Origin: Asterella californica
Lineage: Eukaryota > Streptophyta > Marchantiopsida > Marchantiales > Aytoniaceae
Direction of reading: 5' to 3'
Assembly (NCBI GenBank): GCA_036924285.1
Contig: JAYKYS010000001.1
Coordinates: 14,967,501-15,031,500 of the forward strand
DNA: 64,000 nucleotides
Shown: piece after piece, positions 56,186 through 64,000 of the stretch
Layout: the number at the start of each line of letters is the position of its first letter
Numbering within the stretch: the first letter of the stretch is position 1
Made by a program: the position numbers and the translations under genes
Notes under the pieces: generated by a model
What the model was told of the DNA's origin: nothing
The model's database searches: none
The model's input: only the letters and a program-made list of their open reading frames with translations

Positions 56186-58202
56186 TGTCGTAGCGAGAGC
56201 CTTTCCTTTGAGCAAGGGCGTACCTTCTGGCTGTGGCTAGCGATCAATGCACAGCAGAGCGACAAGTTTCCTGTAGATTTCTCTCTAACTTCCTCGATAA
56301 CTAAGTACTTTCTTTCTCTCAGTAAAGGGTCAAGATAACCACACGAAAACGTTGGATGATCATGAGCACGACAAACGAGATATGTGATGACATGATCTCT
56401 CGATAGTATTCCTCTCCGAAGTTTCTCACTACTAGGGCTTCATACATGGCTTTGAGTCGACAGATGTATTTTATCTCGCACTCGGTGTTAAAGTTGGGAG
56501 GGAGTTGATTTAGATCCATCCTTCGTCAGATGAGGATATAGACGATAAGATCCCATTCTTGGTCGTAAGTGACAACAGGTAAGATCACAAGGACAGGCGA
56601 GAGCATGATTTGCGCGGTAAAGTTATGCCCAAAGGATCCTATCAGAAACTGTTGGAAATGAACTCGTTCCATGTACATCAGTTTGATCTGGAAAGGGTTT
56701 CGGAAATTGAATCTAGGCGGTAAGTAGAGTCCTTCGTCCATCTCTCACAACATTTGCACTCCAACTACAAGGGTATCTCGATCCATAGAACACCGATACA
56801 ATCTCATAAGATCCACGATCTCTCCACGAACAATCTCTAGAATTTTCCCCAGGTCGAATGCCCTCCACACAGGTCTCTTCCCTTTGCTTAAAAGTTTCGA
56901 ACACAAAACAAGGATAGGCGCAAGCTCCCTAACCAAGCAACCCAAGCCACACGGTCCGATGAGGTGGCACACATGCACATCGCATGTTTGGTGCCGTCCT
57001 ACTCATCCACGTGTAGGTCGTCTGGGTGGAAGGTTCAATGCATGCACCGTAACATGTCCCAATACTAGAAACTAGGCTAGACAGGTAGTCGACTTTACAG
57101 GTCAAGGATCGCACTTTTGCCACGTTGAGTGCGAACTTGACAACCACATGACGTGGTTACAACGTAGGTCGCAAAGTCTTATCTTCGCCTAGAATACTCC
57201 CCAAAGCAATACAAACGTCACACTAGATGCTTTCTGCCAGTTGCCGCTAACAAGACTCGGAACCTAGAGTAGATATCGTTATCGATACAACTCGGCAGAA
57301 AAAACAGCGACCTTTCACACATGATAGGTACAGATCTACACCTCAGTCTCCTCCCAAACTTGCCACGTAGGTAGGATACTAAAATCTCTACTTACAGGTC
57401 AAATTTCAGGAAGATCTGACGGCTAGATCTCCTCCCAAAATTCACAGAAACTAACACGCACTTCCAATCTCAGATTCAAGACAGAAACTTCTTCGCCTAA
57501 ATGAACCGTCCACTTCCACTCCAACTTTCTGTGCTATCAATTCAGAAGGTAAACTCACTACTCAGGAAATTTGAGCTGATTTGACCGTTCGGATCTTCCT
57601 CCATAAATCTGCAAACTCGCTGCTCCAGATTGACAGCTTTCTGCATCCCGTCGCCTTCAAATCGCCATTGCGCTCAATCCGCAGAACATCCGGTGGTGAA
57701 ATTTGGGGTCAGAGCTTCAGCAACTGACAGACTACAAGCTCATGAAATCTGGTCTCAATCTGACGGCTCAATCACTCAAACCCCTTAATATTACAATCGG
57801 AAGAGAAAGCTATGTACTCCCATCACTCTATGAATTTCAAAATGCCATAACGTATGCCCAGGACCTCCAAATCGAGTGAAATTTGGGCTCAAGTTGCTCT
57901 TCCCTTCGAGAGCTCTCCGCCCATGCCCTCTGATCTCCAAAATCCCTCGTCAAAGTGCCCCGAACCTCCCAGAGCGCACACTTAGGTAGATGACAAGTTA
58001 TCTTCACTTTTTGGTGGACCAATGGGAAGTTAAAGGACTCAACTTTGTCCTTTTCTGCCCCATGGAGACCCCCAGCTGATAATAGAACATTCTAAGCTCA
58101 TAAGAGCAATGTTTTAGATCTCATTACACCACAACTTCTACAATTGTGTGCAAATGCACTTATACGCGTAATGTACATACTAACTGATCCCACAACAGGA
58201 CA
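56186..58202 (-). repeat. RE2 5' LTR
   Basis: 2017 bp, TG...CA ends (tgtcgtagcg and cacaacaggaca on the plus strand). It carries the same small ORFs as the 3' LTR. Confidence 0.93.
56319..56978 (-). CDS. Twin small ORFs inside RE2 5' LTR
   Basis: Three open stretches lie in one frame: 56978-56745 (77 codons, MHVCHLIGPCG to VGVQML), 56741-56526 (ORF A, 71 codons) and 56519-56319 (ORF B, 66 codons). They are parted only by a stop plus one codon and a stop plus two codons. ORF B lacks one residue here compared with the 3' LTR copy (a 3-nt loss at the PPVN site), so the frame is kept despite LTR divergence. Function unknown. Confidence 0.55.
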
Positions 58203-58816
58203 ACGGTGTTGTCTTCCGATGCTTGATCCTGAAGTACTGGGTCAGGAAGGAAATAATCTCATTCAGAAAATGAGTGCCTCTATCTGACACTAGTTTTTAG
58301 CGAGCATCCATATCAGGTGATGATGTTATGTCAAAGAAATCTGACCACCACTGCAGCGTCGTTCTTCTTTGTGGCTTCGTCCTCTACCATCTTTGTGACG
58401 TAGTCTATAGCTATCAGGATGTACCTTGCTCATGTTCTTCTAACTACAGGAGTGATTGGTCCAACAAAGTCGATCTCCCACTTTTCAAAAAGAACGAGAG
58501 GCAAAATAGGAATAAGAGACCACCTGGTAGTAGCTGTCGGTCTTCCCACCCTCAGGCATGCATCATATCTTCTGATCTCCTGAAAAGTGTCTCTATCTAT
58601 GGTTGGCCACCAATAGTCGGCGTCCAACATCTTCTTCACCGTTTTCTTCAGTCCATAGTGACCCCCAGCATCTTCGTAGTAAAGATCCTTGATCACTAGC
58701 TTAATCTCTGAGGGCTCAAGACATTTCCTCAGCTTCTCGTCATGTCTCTTCCTAAACAATGATAATCTCATGTACGAACTCTCTAGCACCTCATCGATCA
58801 ATCTACAACATGTCAA
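58203..58816 (-). pseudogene. RE7 gypsy integrase, N-terminal piece
   Basis: Minus-strand order: SSYMRLSLFRKRHDEKLRKC, then the zinc-binding GGHYGLKKTVKKML and YWWPTI-- with RYDACLRVGRP (the first Cys of the CxxC pair reads Tyr-Asp-Ala-Cys here), then the core start EKWEIDFVGPITP, YILIAIDYVTK, VSDRGTHFLNEIISF and RIKHRKTT up to the RE2 join. These are the DDE first and second acids of a Ty3/gypsy integrase of a plant type distinct from the RE1 family. The right side is cut at about 58811 by the RE6 LTR. Confidence 0.88.
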
Positions 58817-59230
58817 ATTTGTCTCTGTAATAAGTAGAGCTCTATTTATAAGAGAGGTGAAAATTGGTTTGGTAGAAGTCTTTGGTATAATTAGTTACGG
58901 CTAAGTCGGTCTGAGAATACCTGCAGCAAAAGAGTACTTCTACTAATAGGCGGGAGCGTCAAAAGACCACCGAGAAACTTCTAGAAGAAAACTTATGGAA
59001 GGAAGCTTCGAGAGCTTTCTAACGAGCACTTATGTGGCTCATTCTGAGCTCTCTAGATGCTGTTTTTTATCTAAGGCTGCATGTAAGCCACATCAACGAT
59101 CCGTGTGCTCACTTTGAGAGGTCAGCATTGACTAGAATCCTATCCTGTACTCCTCTTACCACTATATAAAGTATGAGAATGCATCTCCATGGCATTCGAG
59201 TTTGAGTTCACTCTAGAGCCTCATCTTACA
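58811..59230 (+). mobile_element. RE6 5' LTR
   Basis: About 420 bp from tgtcaaattt to catcttaca, placed between the RE7 integrase and a primer binding site. A TATA-like ctatataaag lies at 59161-59170. The left edge is inferred (another tgt lies 10 nt on). No 3' partner is found because RE6 is truncated at about 61.36 kb. Confidence 0.65.
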
Positions 59231-59536
59231 ATGGTATCAGAGGGGAACTCTAAGAGAGCGGAGGTACTCCTCTTAGAAAGACCTTTGATCGAGGTACTTG
59301 GTAATTGGAACTCTGAGTGCGTGGGGAGGGTACAAGAGAGCTATGTGATGGACGGGGATAGATTTCTAGCTCCAGAATTACCATTCTTGAATCCTTTTCA
59401 CACCAAACTTATGTATCTACGTCGTGAGCATTTTCGAGTGTACTTGGTCTACCATTTTGGTGAGGATTTCATGGATCAAGTGATGAATTCGTCAGTCTCG
59501 GTGATTCTTCCAGTAGTGATGCATGCGGCCAGTTGA
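59231..59536 (+). CDS. RE6 leader ORF A (unknown function)
   Basis: 102 residues if started at the ATG that overlaps the primer site (MVSEGNSKRAEV); an ATG inside the LTR at 59189 would extend it. The last two thirds (MDGDRFLAPELPF, NPFHTKLMYLRREHF, FGEDFMDQVM, VILPVV) match ORF A in the RE2 LTR. After the stop, sequence coding DLIIYILI and another stop still matches the RE2 copy, showing a small local change. Its place between primer site and gag is unusual for a plant gypsy element. Confidence 0.6.
   Translation: MVSEGNSKRAEVLLLERPLIEVLGNWNSECVGRVQESYVMDGDRFLAPELPFLNPFHTKLMYLRREHFRVYLVYHFGEDFMDQVMNSSVSVILPVVMHAAS
59232..59245 (+). promoter_or_regulatory. RE6 primer binding site (tRNA-iMet type)
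   Basis: TGGTATCAGAGGGG directly after the LTR; TGGTATCAGAG is the well-known complement of the plant initiator tRNA-Met 3' end. Confidence 0.85.
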
Positions 59537-59569
59537 GATTTGATCATCTATATCTTGATTTAGTGAACA

Positions 59570-59772
59570 TGGATCTAAACCTACTCGCTCTTGTTCCCTT
59601 CAACACGCGGGTGGAGATCCGCTATGTCTGTAGACCGAAATCGTTACATAGAGAGTTTGTGATTAGAAATTTTGGTGAGGATTTCTATCGTGAAATAATC
59701 GATTCTCTCGTCTCTTTTGTAGTACTTGTAGTGTATGAACGCTTTCAGTTGGCCGTCATAACTCTATACTAA
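59570..59772 (+). CDS. RE6 leader ORF B (unknown function)
   Basis: 67 codons from ATG: MDLNLLALVPFNTRVEIRY, VCRPKSLHREFVIRNFGED, FYREIIDSLVSFVVLVV, then ERFQLAVITLY and a stop. It aligns along its whole length with ORF B of the RE2 LTR, ending at the same residue. It also resembles ORF A internally. The gag start (59821) is about 50 nt downstream. Confidence 0.6.
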
Positions 59773-59820
59773 GAAAAAATCTGGAACTTCTGTGCTATTA
59801 GAGAGAGAGAGAGCGTGATC

Positions 59821-60771
59821 ATGGAGCCACAACCTACGAACCTAGAGTTGATGATGCAGGAATTTATGTAGGGCATGCTGAACGAATTTCTTGAAATTGA
59901 CGGTTGAAGCATTACAAAGCAAGCTAACCTCGAGGATCAAAGTATGATAGATGTTGGAAGAGGAAGATCGTCTCAAGGAGTACTGGTGGTGGGAGAGCAA
60001 GCTGCATCAAGGGAACCCGTGGCACAAATCGTTAAAGCTCTAGTCGATGATGAAGGTACCCTGTTACTACGGATGAAGAAGACATCTTACATTGAACCAT
60101 ACAAAGGTCAACGAATCATGAGAGTAGTCGAGAATTGGATTTCTCGGATGAATCGATATTTGCAACTTTTCAGTACGCAAATCATGGATCACGTAGCGAG
60201 AGTATTTGTGTGTGGATACTTGAATGATAAAGCTCTCACCTAGTATGATGCATGGAAAAGATCGACGTTGACGGAAAGAAGAACAATAACATGGACTGCA
60301 ATGCAAGAAGGTCTGTTGAAGAATTTTGAATCTGTGGATTATGTGCAGATGGCTCGACCGAAGATGTGAGGATTGAAACATAAAGGAAGCTTTGAAGAGT
60401 ATGTAGAAGCGTTTCTCGACTTGCAAGTTGCAATCACTGATATGAGTCCAGCGGAGGCTCTTGATAATTTCAAGAGGGGATTAAAGGAAAGAATTTGACA
60501 AGAGGTAATGGTGCAAAATCCACTCACGGTTTTTGAGATTATCGCTTGCGCTCAGAGAATTGCTGGAGCATTAGGAGGAGAAGTGATGATTCCACCAAAT
60601 CACCAGAATAGACCCGAAATCCAGTATACAAACGGTCCGACACCCATGGAGCTAGGCAACATCCGCTATCAACCACGACACTTTCAAGGTGGAGATCGTC
60701 GAGGTCGGTTAGAAGAAAGACGTCAAGGTTACAACTGTGGACGATTTGGTCACATAGCTGCAAATTGCTGA
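59821..60771 (+). pseudogene. RE6 gag remnant
   Basis: From MEPQPTNLEL it shows a Ty3-type gag: ENWISRMNRYLQLF, then YDAWKRSTL with a stop just before it (TAG where Trp is usual), GSFEEYVEAFLDLQ, LDNFKRGLKERI and QNPLTVFEIIACAQRI. A zinc knuckle GYNCGRFGHIAANC closes it, with the first Cys replaced by Gly. At least five stops break the frame. The gag would form the particle; this copy cannot. Confidence 0.85.
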
Positions 60772-60964
60772 AATCGTTTTCCTAGAGATCCAAGACCTCC
60801 ATATTGTCGACCTCTAAATCATCTGAACGAGAGAGAAGGAAATGAAGAAATCGAGACAAGACCAGAAATGAAGAACACTAGTAAATGCACCTCGCGGCCT
60901 TACTGATTCAAGGAGGGAGAAGAAAGACAAGGGAAGGAAAAGAAGAATGACAAAAAATAATACA

Positions 60965-61355
60965 TAGTTGATTCTCACGGATGGAGTCTTAGAAAGGACC
61001 CATGTGAGAGTACTAATCGGTCTTGGTGCAACAGAGAACTTTCTGTCGCGATCGACTGCTATGAAGTTGGGAAAGGAGTTAGAAAATTATGAGAGTGAAG
61101 AGGTGGAACTACCCAATGGACAAACCGAGAAGATTGAGTCTTTACTTCGAAAGATAGAACTTACTTTAGGTGAATATCGTGAAGATATTGAGTGACGAGT
61201 GATCAAATTAGTTGGTTATGATGTCATATTGGGTATGTCGTGGATGGAACAGTATAATCTTGAAGTGGATTGGCAGAAGAAAAGTGGTGAAAATCAAATA
61301 GTGAAAAATCTTCGGAGATAGAGTGAGATCTCAGAGACAGAACTTGTCTTTGTAC
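60965..61355 (+). pseudogene. RE6 protease remnant, truncated
   Basis: Reads THVRVLIGLGATENFLS, PNGQTEKI and, after a TGA, DVILGMSWMEQYNLEVDW. This is the aspartic protease and the ILGMDWL motif typical of Ty3/gypsy and chromovirus elements, but the catalytic D-S-G is G-L-G, so it is dead. The sequence stops matching near 61355, where minus-strand RE5 begins; RT and all later parts are lost. Confidence 0.8.
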
Positions 61356-61364
61356 GTCATAGGT

Positions 61365-63667
61365 ACGAGTGAGATTCTCCTCCCTCCGCTCTAACTGCCT
61401 GGTACGTAGAGCAATAAGTGAAGCACGATCTAAACCACGTAACGTAGCCCACGTAGGAAAGTCCTCCTCAGCAGACATGATCGGTTTCTGCCCCAACATA
61501 AGCTCAACCGGCATATAGCCAGTCGTGGTACAGTGTGTAGTTCTATCAGCCCACAAAGCAAATGGAAGTAGTCTCGATCATTCTCTAGGTCTACCATCAC
61601 ATGCTTTCATTAAAGCGTGAACAGTAGAAGGGTGTCCTCGTTCACTCTTACTAATGCCCTCTGGATTCATGACAGTAGTAAGCTGAAGCTTTACTCCATA
61701 ACGAGCAAAGAACTCCTTCGCTTCTGTGCCTCTCAATTCGCTCCTATCTGCTCGTAATCTCCCAACAGATCCATAACGACAGATGATATCCTCGAGCACG
61801 AATCTACATATGTTCTCTTTAGTCTTCGTCCGTAGTGCTCGTCCCTCCACATAGTTGGAAAGATCCTCTCGAGCCAACACCAAATAACGCATCTCTCATA
61901 GCCTCGGCGGCATCATCACAAGATCAAGAACCCATTGGAAATGGATACTAGGTGGATAGGTAGGTACAAGCCCATCTCTGTAACGGATCTTAGAGTAGAA
62001 CTGGCAGTGCAGACACGACCCAACAAAATCCACCACGTCTTGATACAAACCCTTCCACCAGTATCGCTCCTTCATCTTCGTGTAAGTAGCCCAGACTCCA
62101 CGATGTCCAGCCCACAAGGTGTCATGAAACTCTTTCAGTAGATTCAGCTTCGTCGGTTGATCATCCACCACTCTAGCAAGCCGTAGACAACATATCTGCA
62201 ATTGGATTGTCCTTCCCTGCTATATGTTTAGCTCAAGATTCAGACTCCAAACATAAGCAATCCATCGCAACATTGCTATGTTTGATGTATTGCAGTTTGC
62301 TATCATACCCAACAAAGACAAACAATATGTTTCTAATATCACACGGGCTCCTATCAAGAATTCTCGATCTACCTTCATAGCAGTAACAGCTCCCCACAAC
62401 TCACGTTTCACCTGAGGATAGTTACGTTGTCTATCTGTTAAGATCCGAGCTCCAAACCTTGAAACAAACCGTCCACCTTCTGCATCTTCTTGACCAACCG
62501 CCCATTCAATCGCTTTTGGACTCGTATCAACAGTGAGTACCACAAGTCTCTCGCTCTCGTAATTTAGCCTCCTTAGTACAGATGGAGACTTCAGAATCTC
62601 CTTCAGCTGCTCCATCATCTCATGATGTTCTTGCCACCAAGTAACCTCCTCCCCTTTCTCAGAAGTGCATACAGAGGCTCGGCAATGTGTGCATAATGAA
62701 GAATACTCACATGAAAGAACACACAAGCTCCCAAGAACCGTCTCTACAACATCACTGAGGTGATGTTGATCTTTGACATTCCAAAGTGAGATTTGGTACT
62801 TGACAAAGTTAGGTGTACCTCCTCCAAACGCATCAGAATCTTCTTCACATCTTGAATGTGGTCTGCAACAAACTTTGTGCAACCATCAGAAGTCACTGCT
62901 TCGTCGTTGTCCTCCACCGGACAACTTTCATGGGAATATCATCCAAAAACGGGATAGTGATCTCAAGTATAAACTCTCGTAACATCTTATGCATCGCATT
63001 CTACGTATGAGCTACTGAGTTTGTCGCACCTTGAGGAAGAGTACACATCCGCATCAACCCCAAAGGTGTACGCATGGTAGTCAAGTCTCTACTCTCCAAA
63101 GCAAGTTGAAACTGATCATAACCTGAAAACAGATCTCCAATACAATAGATTGATCTTCCAGCAAAAGCCTCAGCTACTTCATCAACCACAGGTCTTGTCC
63201 CGACGTTTCGAATCGTGATGTTGTTGGCAGGCTGCAAGTCTTGGATGAAGCGCAGAGCTCCTGTGTTCTTATGTACTGTGAATCATCGGCTAGAGTACGG
63301 AGCCATAGACGGTTCAAGAATACCCATCCGTATCCTCTCCTTCAACAACTCAGTGACCTTCGGTAGTAAGACTTCAAGTCCCAAGGTACGTGAGAAATAG
63401 TGAAGATAACCATCGGAGCTATCACACTAGGATCCACACAACCAATCTCCTCAACTGAGAAAGAAAATGCCTTACCATGACTAACTATCATCTTCTCGAA
63501 AGCTCGTTTCTCAACTTCAGTCAAGAAACCACTCCCCCTATCTGGAGCTGCTCGAGTATCTCTTGATTGAACTTGTGTCCTACCTGTGTAGGATCTCTAA
63601 GCACAGGCTCAGTAGCCGCTAACTCAATCTGCTGTTGAGAATCCACATGTAATTGAGTCGCCACAGG
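61365..63667 (-). pseudogene. RE5 gypsy pol remnant with internal deletion
   Basis: Minus-strand order: PVATQLHVDS at the start (63667), RT fragments (QPANNITIRNVGTRPVVDE, LPQGATNS, 63240-63000), RNase H (VVLTVDTSPKAIEWAVGQ, VKREL, 62560-62330), integrase (EFHDTLWAGHRG, CLHC, VLDLVMMPP, RADRSELR, 62200-61580), and GYMPVEL up to LERREENL (61556-61365). About 130 codons between the RNase H end (DMLS) and the zinc finger (VVDDQPTKL) are missing compared with RE2. A TGA at 61578 replaces Trp in the REWPRLL motif. It abuts RE6 on one side and another element end at 63668 on the other. Confidence 0.88.
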
Positions 63668-64000
63668 TGTAGTGACGCAAGATTTCTCTTTTTGCCCATT
63701 TAGTATACAAGATATCGTTCCCACAGAGGATTTGCACAAGTAACGCTGCTCTAAGTTCTAAGATCTGTTCAAACACACAAACACACGGATTTTGCCTAGA
63801 AATCCCGTCTTTTCACAAAACCACACAAAACCACACGTCTTCCAGACACGCTAAATGGTGCTCTGGAACTAACCAAACAACTACCAACTAAAATATCACA
63901 CAACTATTCACAGAGAAGCTCGGGAAGACGATCTTCCTGCTCCCAGGTTGCTTCTTCCGGTCTTCTCGATACCGTCTTCCCGAAGCGATTCTCGTCTTCT
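63668..64000. other. End of an unidentified element, GTCTTC-rich
   Basis: Starts tgtagtgacgcaagatttctc and shares about 70 bp, up to cagaggatttgcacaa, with 24967-25035. In the minus sense this reads like the tgtgggaacgata-type leader that follows the primer site of some long plant gypsy elements, but that is from memory. After 63850 the GTCTTCC and GGAAGAC words return, as in 26.8-28.6 kb. The rest is outside the window. Confidence 0.4.

Larger units (their letters stand above)
38045..58202 (-). mobile_element. RE2: Ty3/gypsy element, interrupted by RE3
   Basis: LTRs of 2020 and 2017 bp flank an internal region; the element is about 10.1 kb once RE3 is discounted. The 4-bp duplication acgg is at 38041-38044 and 58203-58206. 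Coding is on the minus strand. The proteins are of the same family as RE1 and RE3, but the LTR is unrelated in sequence and contains its own small ORFs. It inserted in the RE7 integrase core. Multiple stops show it is not autonomous. Confidence 0.93.

Overview
This window looks like a retroelement-rich stretch of a eukaryotic nuclear genome, most likely from a land plant. It holds Ty3/gypsy, Ty1/copia and CACTA-type (TNP2) sequences, nested LTR elements, an initiator-Met tRNA primer site, and long AT-rich spacers. I recognise no cellular protein-coding gene, rRNA or tRNA. The species cannot be named from the sequence. The main gypsy family has a protease D-H-G-S motif and an RT F-[LI]-D-D motif, which is unusual for flowering-plant chromoviruses and could fit a seedless plant; that is inference.

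Layout. 1-13.6 kb: gene-poor spacer with several perfect or near-perfect palindromes (1.1, 2.2, 4.5, 7.6 and 13.2 kb), a degenerate 60-bp tandem array (8.9-9.2 kb), a dispersed repeat seen three times (2.5, 6.8 and 9.9 kb) and a decayed copia integrase end (10.4-11.1 kb). 13.7-25 kb: CACTA-like bidirectional subterminal repeats, a decayed TNP2 transposase (15.6-17.8 kb) lying between pieces of gypsy LTR, then a decayed gypsy pol (called RE4 here) carrying an exact 536-bp tandem duplication. 25-28.6 kb: a broken plant-retroelement ORF and a GTCTTC-rich tract.

28.7-58.8 kb is a nest. An old minus-strand gypsy element (RE7) has its integrase gene cut into three. RE1 (28946-37650) sits in one cut and RE2 (38045-58202) in the other. 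RE2 is itself cut by RE3 (43800-53873). Every insertion has a matching 4-bp target duplication (ccgt, acgg, acgt), so the original reading order of RE7 and RE2 can be followed across the joins. RE1, RE2, RE3, RE4 and RE5 belong to one family: gag-protease in one frame, then RT-RNase H-integrase (GPY/F) in the -1 frame, an acidic C-terminal tail, and a conserved stem-loop just before the polypurine tract. RE1 is the youngest; I saw only two mismatches between its LTRs by eye.

58.8-64 kb: a plus-strand gypsy element (RE6; LTR, tRNA-iMet primer site, leader ORFs, gag, protease), truncated against RE5, a minus-strand pol of the main family, which in turn abuts an unidentified element end at 63668.

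The most unusual signal is a pair of small adjacent ORFs found both in the LTRs of RE2 and in the leader of the unrelated RE6. Both places keep the same layout and clear protein similarity, and I cannot assign them to a known family.
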